Of a stretch of DNA of 37,458 nt, positions 31,365 through 37,458 are shown piece by piece. The stretch lies in the NCBI GenBank assembly GCA_016206665.1, contig JACQRC010000074.1, forward strand, positions 1 to 37,458. Reading direction: 5' to 3'. This stretch comes from Candidatus Omnitrophota bacterium (GTDB lineage Bacteria; Omnitrophota; Gorgyraeia; Aquiviventales; JACQRC01). Under the pieces are notes generated by a model. That model searched no databases and was not told where the DNA came from. It saw only the letters and a program-made list of their open reading frames with translations. Numbering within the stretch: the stretch's first letter is position 1; each line of letters starts with the position of its first letter. The position numbers were made by a program, and so were the translations under genes.

Positions 31365-32237
31365 ATGAACACACCGAAACACAGAAAACCGAGTCATATC
31401 CTGCCCGATGACGGCCGCTGGTGCTGCGACGTGCACGGTGTCGCCTACAACAAGCTGCTCGACCGCGACCCCAACACCATCACCGCCGGGGAGATCCACT
31501 GGCTGGTCACCGACCAGACGATCGGATTGCTCACCGCCGCGTCCTTCCACTATTTCTTCCCGGTCATCGCGCGCCATGCCGCCTCGCTGCGCGAGGATCC
31601 GTACGCGGCCGAGCAGTTGATGCAGTTGGCCCTGCGCATGGGCGACTGGACCGACGAGGAGCGGCGCACGATCGTCCGGCTGGTGCACGAGATGGTGCAT
31701 GGCCGCACCGCCCCCATCACCGTGCGCCTCCTGGGCCCGGGCCCCGGCGATCCGTTTCAATATCACCGCGACTGGCGCTCCTTCCAGGGCGGCGAACCTT
31801 ACCCGAAGACGATCTTCTTCCTCGAGGCGGTCGACGAGGATGTCCCTGCCGTCCAGCAACTGCTCGTCTCCGCCGCGCCGCCGGTGCGGCGCTCGGTCAC
31901 CGAGCACTACTACTTCCACGTCCTCTACGGCTGGCGCGTCCACCATCAGGCCTACGACCCGTTCTACCGCCAGGCTCACCTGACGGCCTACCTGAGGGCC
32001 AACGCAGACCTCGCGCAGGATCCGGCGTTGTCGCTGTTGTCGCTCCTCATCTTGAAAACGATCGCCCCGGCCGTCTTCCGGGAACAGTACCCCACCCTGC
32101 GCGGCCCCTTGACCGCGCAGCATCAGGCGCTGCTCACCCAGCGAAGGCACCTGGGCGACCGGCCGGCGCCGATGTATCTGCGCGCCGCCATCCTGTTTTT
32201 TGAGGAAGGGTTGGAGAAGCTCGCGGGTTCAACCTGA
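31365..32237 (+). CDS. uncharacterised protein, 290 aa
   Basis: I do not recognise this gene. The protein is soluble, without signal peptide. It begins MNTPKHRKPSHILPDDGRWC and has a CC dipeptide soon after (residues 20-21). A helical block follows (ITAGEIHWLVTDQTIGLLTA ... LHEMVH-like) faintly resembling DUF6714 proteins. The centre is rich in His, Tyr and Trp (EHYYFHVLYGWRVHHQAYD). The C-terminus is helical (PAVFREQYPTLRGPL ... FEEGLEKL). Coding is supported by consistent GC-rich codon use and a closed frame up to 32237. It is divergent from the acyltransferase and 81 bp before the spermidine synthase-like gene. Confidence 0.7.
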   Translation: MNTPKHRKPSHILPDDGRWCCDVHGVAYNKLLDRDPNTITAGEIHWLVTDQTIGLLTAASFHYFFPVIARHAASLREDPYAAEQLMQLALRMGDWTDEERRTIVRLVHEMVHGRTAPITVRLLGPGPGDPFQYHRDWRSFQGGEPYPKTIFFLEAVDEDVPAVQQLLVSAAPPVRRSVTEHYYFHVLYGWRVHHQAYDPFYRQAHLTAYLRANADLAQDPALSLLSLLILKTIAPAVFREQYPTLRGPLTAQHQALLTQRRHLGDRPAPMYLRAAILFFEEGLEKLAGST

Positions 32238-32318
32238 CGGGCCGGTCCGATGGATCCTTTCTGCGACCACCGCCGGACGATCATGGTAGCATGAGATTTT
32301 GATGGAGACCGAGCGCTG

Positions 32319-35300
32319 ATGACCCCGATGGCATCCTACCGGCAGGCAGTCCCGCCCACACCGCGGGAACGGCTCGTCGCCCGCGCGGGCTATGCCTTCT
32401 TCTTCCTGTCCGGCGCGATGGCCCTCATCTATGAAGTGCTGTGGGTGCGCCTCCTCGGCTTGGTCTTTGGCAATACGACGCATGCGATTTCCACCGTCTT
32501 GACGGCGTACATGGCCGGGTTGGGGCTCGGCAGTTACTGGATCGGACGCTCGGCGGACCGCTGGCGCCATCCCCTGACGAGTTATGGTGCCTTCGAGATC
32601 GGCATCGGGGCGTACGCCGCCCTGACCTTTCCCATCCTGAAGGGGATCCAGGCGCTCTATGTCCTCTTCGCCCAGCAGTTCCAGCCTGGCCCGGCGTTGT
32701 TTACGACCGTGCGGCTGCTGCTCTCCTTCGCCATCCTGTTCATCCCCACGTTCTTCATGGGGGCGACGCTGCCGGTGCTGGCCAAGTTTTACGTGCGGCG
32801 CACCGAAGCGATTGGCGCCGGCACGGCGCTCCTGTACGGCCTCAACACGGCGGGCGCCGTCGCGGGCACCCTGTTGAGCGGCTTCCTCTTCCTGCCGCTG
32901 CTCGGCATGAAAGCCAGCCTGATCATGGCCGTCACCCTCAATGTGGGTATCGGCTTGCTGGCGGTGCTGTTGTCCCGCGATCTGGCTCCCCTCACCACCG
33001 AGCGGCCGCCGCCTCAGATGCCATCGGCGCCGGCCCCCCATCAGCCGGGGAGCGTCCGTGCACCATCCGGCCTCGCCCCGTGGCTGTTAGGAGGGCTCGT
33101 GGTCTCGGGAGCCACCGCCATGATCTATGAGGTGGGCTGGACGCGCGTGCTGGCCACCGTGCTGGGCAGCTCGACGTACGCCTTTACCCTGATGCTGGCG
33201 ACCTTTTTGTGCGGGTTGGCCCTGGGCAGCGCGGCCTACGAACGGGTGCTGATGCGGCGCGCCGTCCGGCTCGCCGATTGGAGCTGGCTGCAAATCACCA
33301 TCAGTCTCTTCGCCCTGGGCACCCTGCCGCTGTTCGAGCGCGTCGACATCCTGACGCTGCGGCTCTTCGCCTTCACCATCGGCCATCCCGGCTGGTTGGA
33401 GGTGATGCGCTTCCTCGTCTGCGGCGCGCTCATGATTGTGCCCACCTGCTGTTTTGGAGCGCTCTTCCCGGTGAGCGCGGCCCTGTACACCCGGGACGCC
33501 GCGGTGCTGGGCCGCGGCCTGGGCACGGTGTATCTCGCCAACACCTGCGGGAACATTCTCGGTTCGCTCGCCGTTGGATTCCTCCTCATCCCCACCGTGG
33601 GCATCCACCGGGCGCTGACCCTCGCCATCGCTCTGGGAGGCCTGGTGGGCCTGGCGGCCGCCTTCGCCGATGCCCGGCGGACCCTGCGGCGTCCGGCGGC
33701 GGCCATCGCCGCCACGCTGGTTCTCGTCGCCGGACTGTGGTCGAGCCGCAGCGGCTGGGATCCGGCTCTCCTGACGGCCGGCTTTCATGTCCGCCCCAGC
33801 CAGAGTATCGGCCAGCCGGCCACGCAGTTGCTCGACCTCGCGCGGGCCTCCCGGGTCCTCTTCTACCGCGAAGGCCTCAACAGCATCGTCAGCGTCCACC
33901 AGCTGGACGACGAACGGTATCTCAAGGTCAACGGGAAAACCGACGCCTCCACCAGCAGAGACCTGCTGACCCAGGTCCTCGTCGGCCACCTGCCCCATCT
34001 GCTCCATCCCGATCCGCGCCGAACCTTCATCATCGGATTTGGCAGCGGCTCCACCCTCAACGCCGCCCTGGCCCACCCCGTCAGCCAGGTGGACTGCGCT
34101 GAGATCGAACCGGCGGTCCTGGCGGCGGCTCCCTACTTCGAACGGATCAACCATCGGGCGGACCGCGATCCTCGGACGCGCCTGATCCTCAACGATGCGC
34201 GCAATCAGTTGCTCATCGAGCGGGGCGCCTACGACGTCATCATCAGCGAACCGTCGAATCCCTGGATGGCCGGCGTGGCCACCCTCTTCAGTGTCGAGTT
34301 TTACGAGCAGGTGCGCCGTCATCTGGCCCCACAGGGCCTCTTTTGCCAATGGCTCCAAGCCTACAACATTGACCCGCGCGACGTGCAAATGGTGGTCGCC
34401 TCGGTCCAGCGCGTCTTTCCGCATGTCACCATCTGGGAGGCCATGCCGTCCGACTTTCTGCTGATCGCCGGCAACGACCCCCTGGTCGTTGACTTTGACC
34501 GGATTGCCGGTCGGCTGAATCGCTCCCCAGCGCTCAAGCGGGAGCTGGCGGCCGTTGGGATCCATGGGGCGGCGGGGCTGCTGTCCTTGTTTCAGTTGGG
34601 CGAGGCCGACGCGCGCGCCTTCAGCCGCGATGCGCGGCTCAATACCGACGACCAGCTCTGGTTGGAGTTCAGCGCCCCGTGGGCGCTCTATGCCCAGACG
34701 ACCGATCTCGTCCGGGCCGTGTTGGCCTCGTTTCGCGCCCAGCGGTTTCCCGCCTTGCGTACCACCGGCCCGCCGCTGGACCAGCAACCGGCAGCGCTCC
34801 TCCAGATTGCGGAGGGATACCTGCAGGAGGAGCGGAACCTCCCTGGCTTGGCGCGGCCGTATCTCGAACAAGCGCTCGCCCTCGACCCCCAACTGGCTGC
34901 CGCCCATGCCGGATTGGGACGCTGTGACATGGCGCAGGGCCGCCTCCTCTCAGCCATCGCTGCGTTTGAACGGGCCGCGCGGTTGGACGACCGTTCGGCG
35001 GACGCCCGATGGTATCTCGGGCGGGCGCGGTTGCGGGGTGGTGACGGCGAGGCGGGCCTGGCATCTCTACGCGAGGCGGTATCGCTCGATGATGGTCGCT
35101 GGGAGTTGCACTACTGGGAGGGGGTCGTCCTGGAACGTCTGCAGCGCTTCGCAGAGGCCGCGGAGGCCTACCGACGCAGTATGGCGTTAGAGCCGCCGAG
35201 GAGTTTACCCGTCCGGCTGGCCTATGCCAGAAGCCTCATCCGCGCCGGCCGGCCGCAGGAGGCGGTCACGGTGCTGGAGGCCCTGCGCCGCGAATATGTC

Positions 35301-35597
35301 ACGACCGCGCCCGTCTACGGCGAACTGATCAACGCCTACGAGCGGCTGGGGGATGTCTCCCCGGCCATCGCCGTGTACGAGCAACTCATTGCGATCAACC
35401 CCTACCACGCGCAGTACTGGGTTGATCTCGTCCACCTGTATAACAAGCACGGCGATACCGAGCAGGCCCTGCGCGCCATCTACCGGGCGCGACGGCGGCA
35501 TCCCTACTTTCTCGCGCTGCTGCGCGCGCAATTCGCCCCCCCGCCTGCCGACACGCCCGAGACGGCCCCCCTGACGGCCACCGAGGATCGGCGCTAA
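32319..35597 (+). CDS. spermidine synthase-like membrane protein with TPR tail, 1092 aa
   Basis: Three parts are visible. Residues about 20-480 hold a dozen or more hydrophobic helices in two similar halves (MALIYEVLWVRLLGLVFGNT and TAMIYEVGWTRVLATVLGSS are duplicated motifs), as in the fused membrane/spermidine synthase family. Residues about 560-730 are a spermidine synthase/methyltransferase core: FIIGFGSGSTLNAAL, DCAEIEPAVL, LNDARNQLL and ISEPSNPWMAGVA. Residues about 830-1085 are TPR repeats (LDPQLAAAHAGLGRCDMAQG, RWYLGRARLRGGDGEAGLA). The catalytic acid pattern differs from true spermidine synthases, so the reaction is uncertain. The end is convergent with the pilin at 35610. Confidence 0.85.
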   Translation: MTPMASYRQAVPPTPRERLVARAGYAFFFLSGAMALIYEVLWVRLLGLVFGNTTHAISTVLTAYMAGLGLGSYWIGRSADRWRHPLTSYGAFEIGIGAYAALTFPILKGIQALYVLFAQQFQPGPALFTTVRLLLSFAILFIPTFFMGATLPVLAKFYVRRTEAIGAGTALLYGLNTAGAVAGTLLSGFLFLPLLGMKASLIMAVTLNVGIGLLAVLLSRDLAPLTTERPPPQMPSAPAPHQPGSVRAPSGLAPWLLGGLVVSGATAMIYEVGWTRVLATVLGSSTYAFTLMLATFLCGLALGSAAYERVLMRRAVRLADWSWLQITISLFALGTLPLFERVDILTLRLFAFTIGHPGWLEVMRFLVCGALMIVPTCCFGALFPVSAALYTRDAAVLGRGLGTVYLANTCGNILGSLAVGFLLIPTVGIHRALTLAIALGGLVGLAAAFADARRTLRRPAAAIAATLVLVAGLWSSRSGWDPALLTAGFHVRPSQSIGQPATQLLDLARASRVLFYREGLNSIVSVHQLDDERYLKVNGKTDASTSRDLLTQVLVGHLPHLLHPDPRRTFIIGFGSGSTLNAALAHPVSQVDCAEIEPAVLAAAPYFERINHRADRDPRTRLILNDARNQLLIERGAYDVIISEPSNPWMAGVATLFSVEFYEQVRRHLAPQGLFCQWLQAYNIDPRDVQMVVASVQRVFPHVTIWEAMPSDFLLIAGNDPLVVDFDRIAGRLNRSPALKRELAAVGIHGAAGLLSLFQLGEADARAFSRDARLNTDDQLWLEFSAPWALYAQTTDLVRAVLASFRAQRFPALRTTGPPLDQQPAALLQIAEGYLQEERNLPGLARPYLEQALALDPQLAAAHAGLGRCDMAQGRLLSAIAAFERAARLDDRSADARWYLGRARLRGGDGEAGLASLREAVSLDDGRWELHYWEGVVLERLQRFAEAAEAYRRSMALEPPRSLPVRLAYARSLIRAGRPQEAVTVLEALRREYVTTAPVYGELINAYERLGDVSPAIAVYEQLIAINPYHAQYWVDLVHLYNKHGDTEQALRAIYRARRRHPYFLALLRAQFAPPPADTPETAPLTATEDRR

Positions 35598-35612
35598 GCG
35601 GCGCGCCGCTTA
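35595..35612. repeat. 18-bp palindrome carrying both stop codons
   Basis: A perfect 18-bp palindrome, TAAGCGGCGC then GCCGCTTA, joins two convergent genes. The TAA at 35595-35597 ends the spermidine synthase-like gene and the reverse TAA at 35610-35612 ends the pilin gene. It could act as a shared hairpin transcription end, although no T run follows. Confidence 0.6.
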
Positions 35613-35939
35613 TTTGAAGAGCGCTCCCCTCACGTCCTCGGTGACCTCGGCGCTCACCGTGATGCGCGTGACCTCATCCGATAACGATGTGGAGATGGTT
35701 TCGCCGGTGGGCAGGGTCTCTTCCCGCCGGTGCGCCGTGGTGGTCGTGGTCACGGTCGAGATGGTATCGGACGGCGAAAACCTGGAGCCGATCTGCCGCG
35801 CCCGGTCCATGACACCGCCCTGAATCGCGTTCTTGATGAGGATCTGGATCCCCAAGAAGGCGGCGATGACCACCGCAATCAGAATGGCGTATTCCGCCGT
35901 GCTCTGCCCCCGCGTCGTCCGGGATGCGCGTCTCATCAT
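35610..35939 (-). CDS. class III (Flp/TadE-like) prepilin, isolated paralogue, 109 aa
   Basis: Pilin-like protein with RGQSTAEYAILIAVVIAAFL in the same place as in the cluster gene at 880-1203 and the same NAIQGG-MDRARQIG block and Thr/Ser-rich tail (FSPSDTISTVTTTTT, EETLPTGETISTS). It sits over 33 kb from the pilin cluster, on the same strand, with its own extended -10 promoter and no riboswitch. It may be expressed under other conditions or be a variant copy. The ATG at 35939 is followed by another at 35936; either gives the same class III motif. Its end overlaps the palindrome shared with the convergent gene. Confidence 0.85.
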   Translation of the reverse strand: MMRRASRTTRGQSTAEYAILIAVVIAAFLGIQILIKNAIQGGVMDRARQIGSRFSPSDTISTVTTTTTAHRREETLPTGETISTSLSDEVTRITVSAEVTEDVRGALFK

Positions 35940-35987
35940 CGCCTACTGAAACACCTGCGTGACAGAGGTTTTTCGATTCTCAACCGT

Positions 35988-35993
35988 ATTATA
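35988..35993 (-). promoter_or_regulatory. extended -10 promoter of isolated pilin gene
   Basis: Minus strand TGTTATAAT: a perfect TATAAT with upstream TG, about 50 bp before the pilin start. The -35 region is weak. The leader is short, without GEMM features. Confidence 0.6.
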
Positions 35994-36052
35994 ACAGAAG
36001 CGCGTGGGGATGACGAGGGGCGGGTGTTAGCACAGGCAGGGGTGGCGAGTGG

Positions 36053-36087
36053 GGGCGGCGGAGCCGCTGTAGCGGAGCCCGCCGCCC
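36053..36087. repeat. GC-rich hairpin in gap
   Basis: Perfect 9-bp inverted repeat GGGCGGCGG / CCGCCGCCC with a 17-nt loop that itself can pair (AGCCGCT / AGCGGAG partly). It lies downstream of the small antitoxin-like gene and may end that transcript, but no T run follows. The surrounding 35994-36126 shows no gene. Confidence 0.5.
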
Positions 36088-36126
36088 GAGGGCCCCGACG
36101 GGTCCTGCCGCCGACCATCTTGGCTG

Positions 36127-36279
36127 TTACTTGACAGACTTCGGAGAAATATGGATCGTCTTACCATGCTCCCACACAGCCAACGGGCGGCCGGTTTTTT
36201 TATGCCGCTCGACCACACCGCGCACCGCCCTCTTTAAGGCCGCCTCTGCTTTATCCTGCAACGACATTCGTTTTTTCAT
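36127..36279 (-). CDS. small zeta-toxin-associated protein, putative antitoxin, 50 aa
   Basis: Short basic protein read directly: MKKRMSLQDKAEAALKRAVR, then RTG-like HKKTGRPLAVWEHGKTIHIS and PKSVK. The core (A-Lys-Arg-Ala-Val near a Lys-rich turn, then GRPLAVW-x-x-GK) resembles the small proteins that accompany zeta-type kinases in many bacteria; that pairing is from memory of such loci. It starts 3 bp after the stop of the broken zeta gene and is likely cotranscribed. If the toxin is dead, this may be an orphan. Confidence 0.65.
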   Translation of the reverse strand: MKKRMSLQDKAEAALKRAVRGVVERHKKTGRPLAVWEHGKTIHISPKSVK

Positions 36280-36282
36280 GGG

Positions 36283-36802
36283 CTACCTCGCCATCTTTTG
36301 AATCAGCTCAAATGACTTTTCATCCAAAATTTCTCTGTGACTATTGCGCCTTTTGGCTATCAACATGGGTTTGGCTTTGGAGTTGTCAAAGAACATCCAG
36401 GAATCGAGCAACGGCTCATATACATGAAAGAAATTGCTGATCCCCCGTCCAAAACGCCGCCGGACATCTTCGGCCGGCACATGATGTCCGCCTTCCGCAA
36501 CTCGTTCTTTAATACGAGCGATGGCTAATTCGGCACTCGGTATCCAGAGAAGGAACAGATGCAGCGCGTAGCCCTTTGTCTTCAATTCAGAGAACAAATG
36601 CACATAGGATTTGCTGCAAGACGAGTCTTCCCGCTTTCATTGCTGCGCTGCGCGGTTCAAACGGTGCCAATCCTTGCGCAATCAAATCGGCATTCACAAA
36701 ATTCGGGCATCGGACGTACTCGGGCAAGAACATCGTTGCGAATGTTGTTTTGCCCGATCCGTTTGGCCCGGCAATGACGTATACGTTTTTATTCTTCACC
36801 AC
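36283..36802 (-). pseudogene. broken zeta toxin-type kinase gene
   Basis: Two overlapping minus-strand pieces in different frames make one zeta-toxin-like protein. The N-terminal piece (36587-36802) has the P-loop VYVIAGPNGSGKTTFATMF, FVNADLIAQGLAPFEP and SAAMKAGRLVLQQI. It then runs out of family sequence and stops. The C-terminal piece (36283-36603) has GYALHLFLLWIPSAELAIAR, RVAEGGHHVPAEDVRRRFGR and SWMFFDNS. Between them the expected FETTLSG-type region of about 20-25 residues is missing, so a small deletion with frameshift is likely. A single sequencing error would not restore the lost segment. Confidence 0.75.
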
Positions 36803-36823
36803 AGGCCTCTATTTCCAATGACT

Positions 36824-36856
36824 CTGCCTCGCCTGGATTCGTCCCGTCGATTGCGG
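36824..36856. repeat. partial copy of tRNA-linked element end
   Basis: A 33-nt stretch matching 37192-37224 at 28 of 33 positions in the same orientation, including a 15-nt identical block (CTGCCTCGCCTGGAT). It is the outer end of the tRNA-Gln-linked element without its hairpins. It lies just beyond the 3' side of the GIY-YIG gene. Confidence 0.7.
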
Positions 36857-36862
36857 GTGAGG

Positions 36863-37129
36863 TTAATCTGCCTTCAGCAGGCCTTTGTCACTCGCGACCA
36901 AAGCTAACTTGTTTCGCCGACTCCACCCCTGCACCTGTTGCTCCCGACGCAGCGCAGCGCTGCGGTCCTTAGCCTGCTCATGATACACCAGCTCGACCGG
37001 TTGGTGGGCCGCGGTAAACCGGCCGCCTTTCTTTGATTGGTGCTCTGCTAACCGGCGTGCAAGGTGGTTGGTAACCCCGGTATACAGATCACCGTTGCCG
37101 CATCGGAGGATGTAGACGAACCAGGGCAT
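36863..37129 (-). CDS. GIY-YIG domain protein (UPF0213-like), 88 aa
   Basis: Small single-domain GIY-YIG nuclease. Motifs are WFVYILRCGNGDLYTGVTN (VYIL...YTG form of GIY-YIG), LARRLAEHQSKKGG (conserved Arg and His) and RSAALRREQQVQGWSRRNKL. These resemble the YhbQ/UPF0213 proteins. The gene is flanked on both sides by copies of a tRNA-3'-end-like repeat and preceded by a 10-bp hairpin, suggesting that gene and repeats moved together; that is inference. ATG at 37129. No regulatory signal is clear. Confidence 0.88.
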   Translation of the reverse strand: MPWFVYILRCGNGDLYTGVTNHLARRLAEHQSKKGGRFTAAHQPVELVYHEQAKDRSAALRREQQVQGWSRRNKLALVASDKGLLKAD

Positions 37130-37158
37130 GGATTTTTGAATGCATCAGTTGCTACGAA

Positions 37159-37182
37159 GCCCAAGCACGAAAGTGCTTGGGC
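37159..37182. repeat. 10-bp perfect hairpin upstream of GIY-YIG gene
   Basis: GCCCAAGCAC-GAAA-GTGCTTGGGC, a perfect stem with a four-base loop, about 30 bp before the GIY-YIG start and just inside the repeat at 37191-37376. Confidence 0.75.
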
Positions 37183-37190
37183 GCAGTAGA

Positions 37191-37376
37191 GCTGCCTCGC
37201 CTGGATACGAACCGTCGGTTGCCGCAGCACTCAACGTCCCTTGCGGCAACCTCCCTGAGGGAAACCTACGGTTTCCCTCAGCTCTCCTTTCCCTAAAGGG
37301 TGTGCGGGGGGGAAATTTTTCCCCCCGCACCGAAACGTTCTGTCCAACCCCCCTTTGGTTCTCGTCCTGGCGGGGC
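37191..37376. repeat. tRNA-linked foldback element beside tRNA-Gln
   Basis: No gene is seen. The layout is the same as at 24459-24645. An inverted copy of the tRNA 3' end lies next to the real tRNA (37357-37376 pairs with 37396-37415, 18 of 20 bases). Then come a GC hairpin (37302-37330), a 12-bp hairpin (37255-37281) and the conserved core hairpin GGTTGCCGC / GCGGCAACC (37217-37251). The far end (37191-37213) is a direct imperfect copy of the tRNA-Gln 3' end. Core sequences ACCGTCGGTTGCCGC and ACGTCCCTTGCGGCAACC are identical in both elements. Confidence 0.75.
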
Positions 37377-37390
37377 TCACGGACGTCAAC

Positions 37391-37458
37391 TGGCTGCCCC
37401 GCCAGGACTCGAACCTGGACAAACAGATCCAGAGTCTGCTGTGCTACCATTACACCAC
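37391..37458 (-). tRNA. tRNA-Gln(CTG), truncated by window end
   Basis: Minus-strand tRNA missing about six 5' bases. Anticodon stem GCAGA/TCTGT with loop CTCTGGA (anticodon CTG), T arm CCAGGTTCGAGTCCTGG, 3' acceptor CGGGGCA, discriminator G and an encoded CCA. The identity fits glutamine. Confidence 0.85.

Noticed and set aside
33087..34907. 606-codon minus-strand open frame over the spermidine synthase-like gene
   Set aside because: No recognisable domain and low-complexity Gly/Gln/Arg composition; it is a shadow of the real gene.
24420..37376. A 12.7-kb genomic island bounded by the two foldback elements
   Set aside because: The genes between are mostly housekeeping, base composition does not change, no integrase is present and each element matches a different tRNA.

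Overview
The window comes from a GC-rich bacterium with a Gram-negative type envelope: it has an outer-membrane secretin, a lipoprotein-type prolyl isomerase and a TonB-like C-terminal domain. The eight-gene set of class III (Flp/TadE-like) prepilins, GEMM-I riboswitches and a spermidine-synthase/TPR membrane protein would suit an uncultured lineage such as Omnitrophota, Nitrospirota or a deltaproteobacterial relative. I cannot fix the phylum from sequence alone.

Region 1 (1-10340, minus strand) is a Tad/Flp-type pilus locus with two transcription units. The assembly unit has its own promoter (10312-10340) and runs cpaF-like ATPase, PpiC-type lipoprotein, cpaB, cpaC secretin with an added TonB-like C-terminus, a fused TadZ-CpaF ATPase, and a DUF192 protein. 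The pilin unit starts at a second promoter (2883-2911), passes through a GEMM-I riboswitch overlapping an intrinsic terminator, and continues into eight consecutive small class III prepilin genes. No TadB/TadC platform protein and no prepilin peptidase is present here.

Region 2 (10350-19441) holds tRNA-Glu(CTC) and one 2864-residue exported subtilase with FG-GAP and Ig/cadherin-like repeats. A long leader carries a second GEMM-I riboswitch plus terminator directly before its start codon.

Region 3 (19461-24403) is a divergent signalling operon of FIST sensor, GAF histidine kinase, double-receiver protein and receiver-GGDEF protein, with a convergent PilZ gene. A cyclic dinucleotide made or sensed here could control the two riboswitch units, giving a compact pilus/protease circuit. 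That link is an inference.

Region 4 (24420-35612) has tRNA-Leu(GAG) with an unusual foldback element at its 3' side, then a mostly housekeeping minus-strand group (DUF1802, metallo-beta-lactamase fold protein, ilvD, cobO, class II aldolase, mtnA, PlsC-like acyltransferase). It ends with two plus-strand genes, an unrecognised 290-aa protein and a 1092-aa spermidine-synthase-like membrane protein with TPRs.

Region 5 (35610-37458) has a ninth prepilin (paralogue of one in the main cluster), a broken zeta-toxin gene with a small partner gene, a GIY-YIG nuclease gene between partial direct repeats, and a second copy of the foldback element beside a truncated tRNA-Gln(CTG). The two foldback elements share a conserved core hairpin, but each carries copies of the 3' end of its own neighbouring tRNA. 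This is the most unfamiliar signal in the window.
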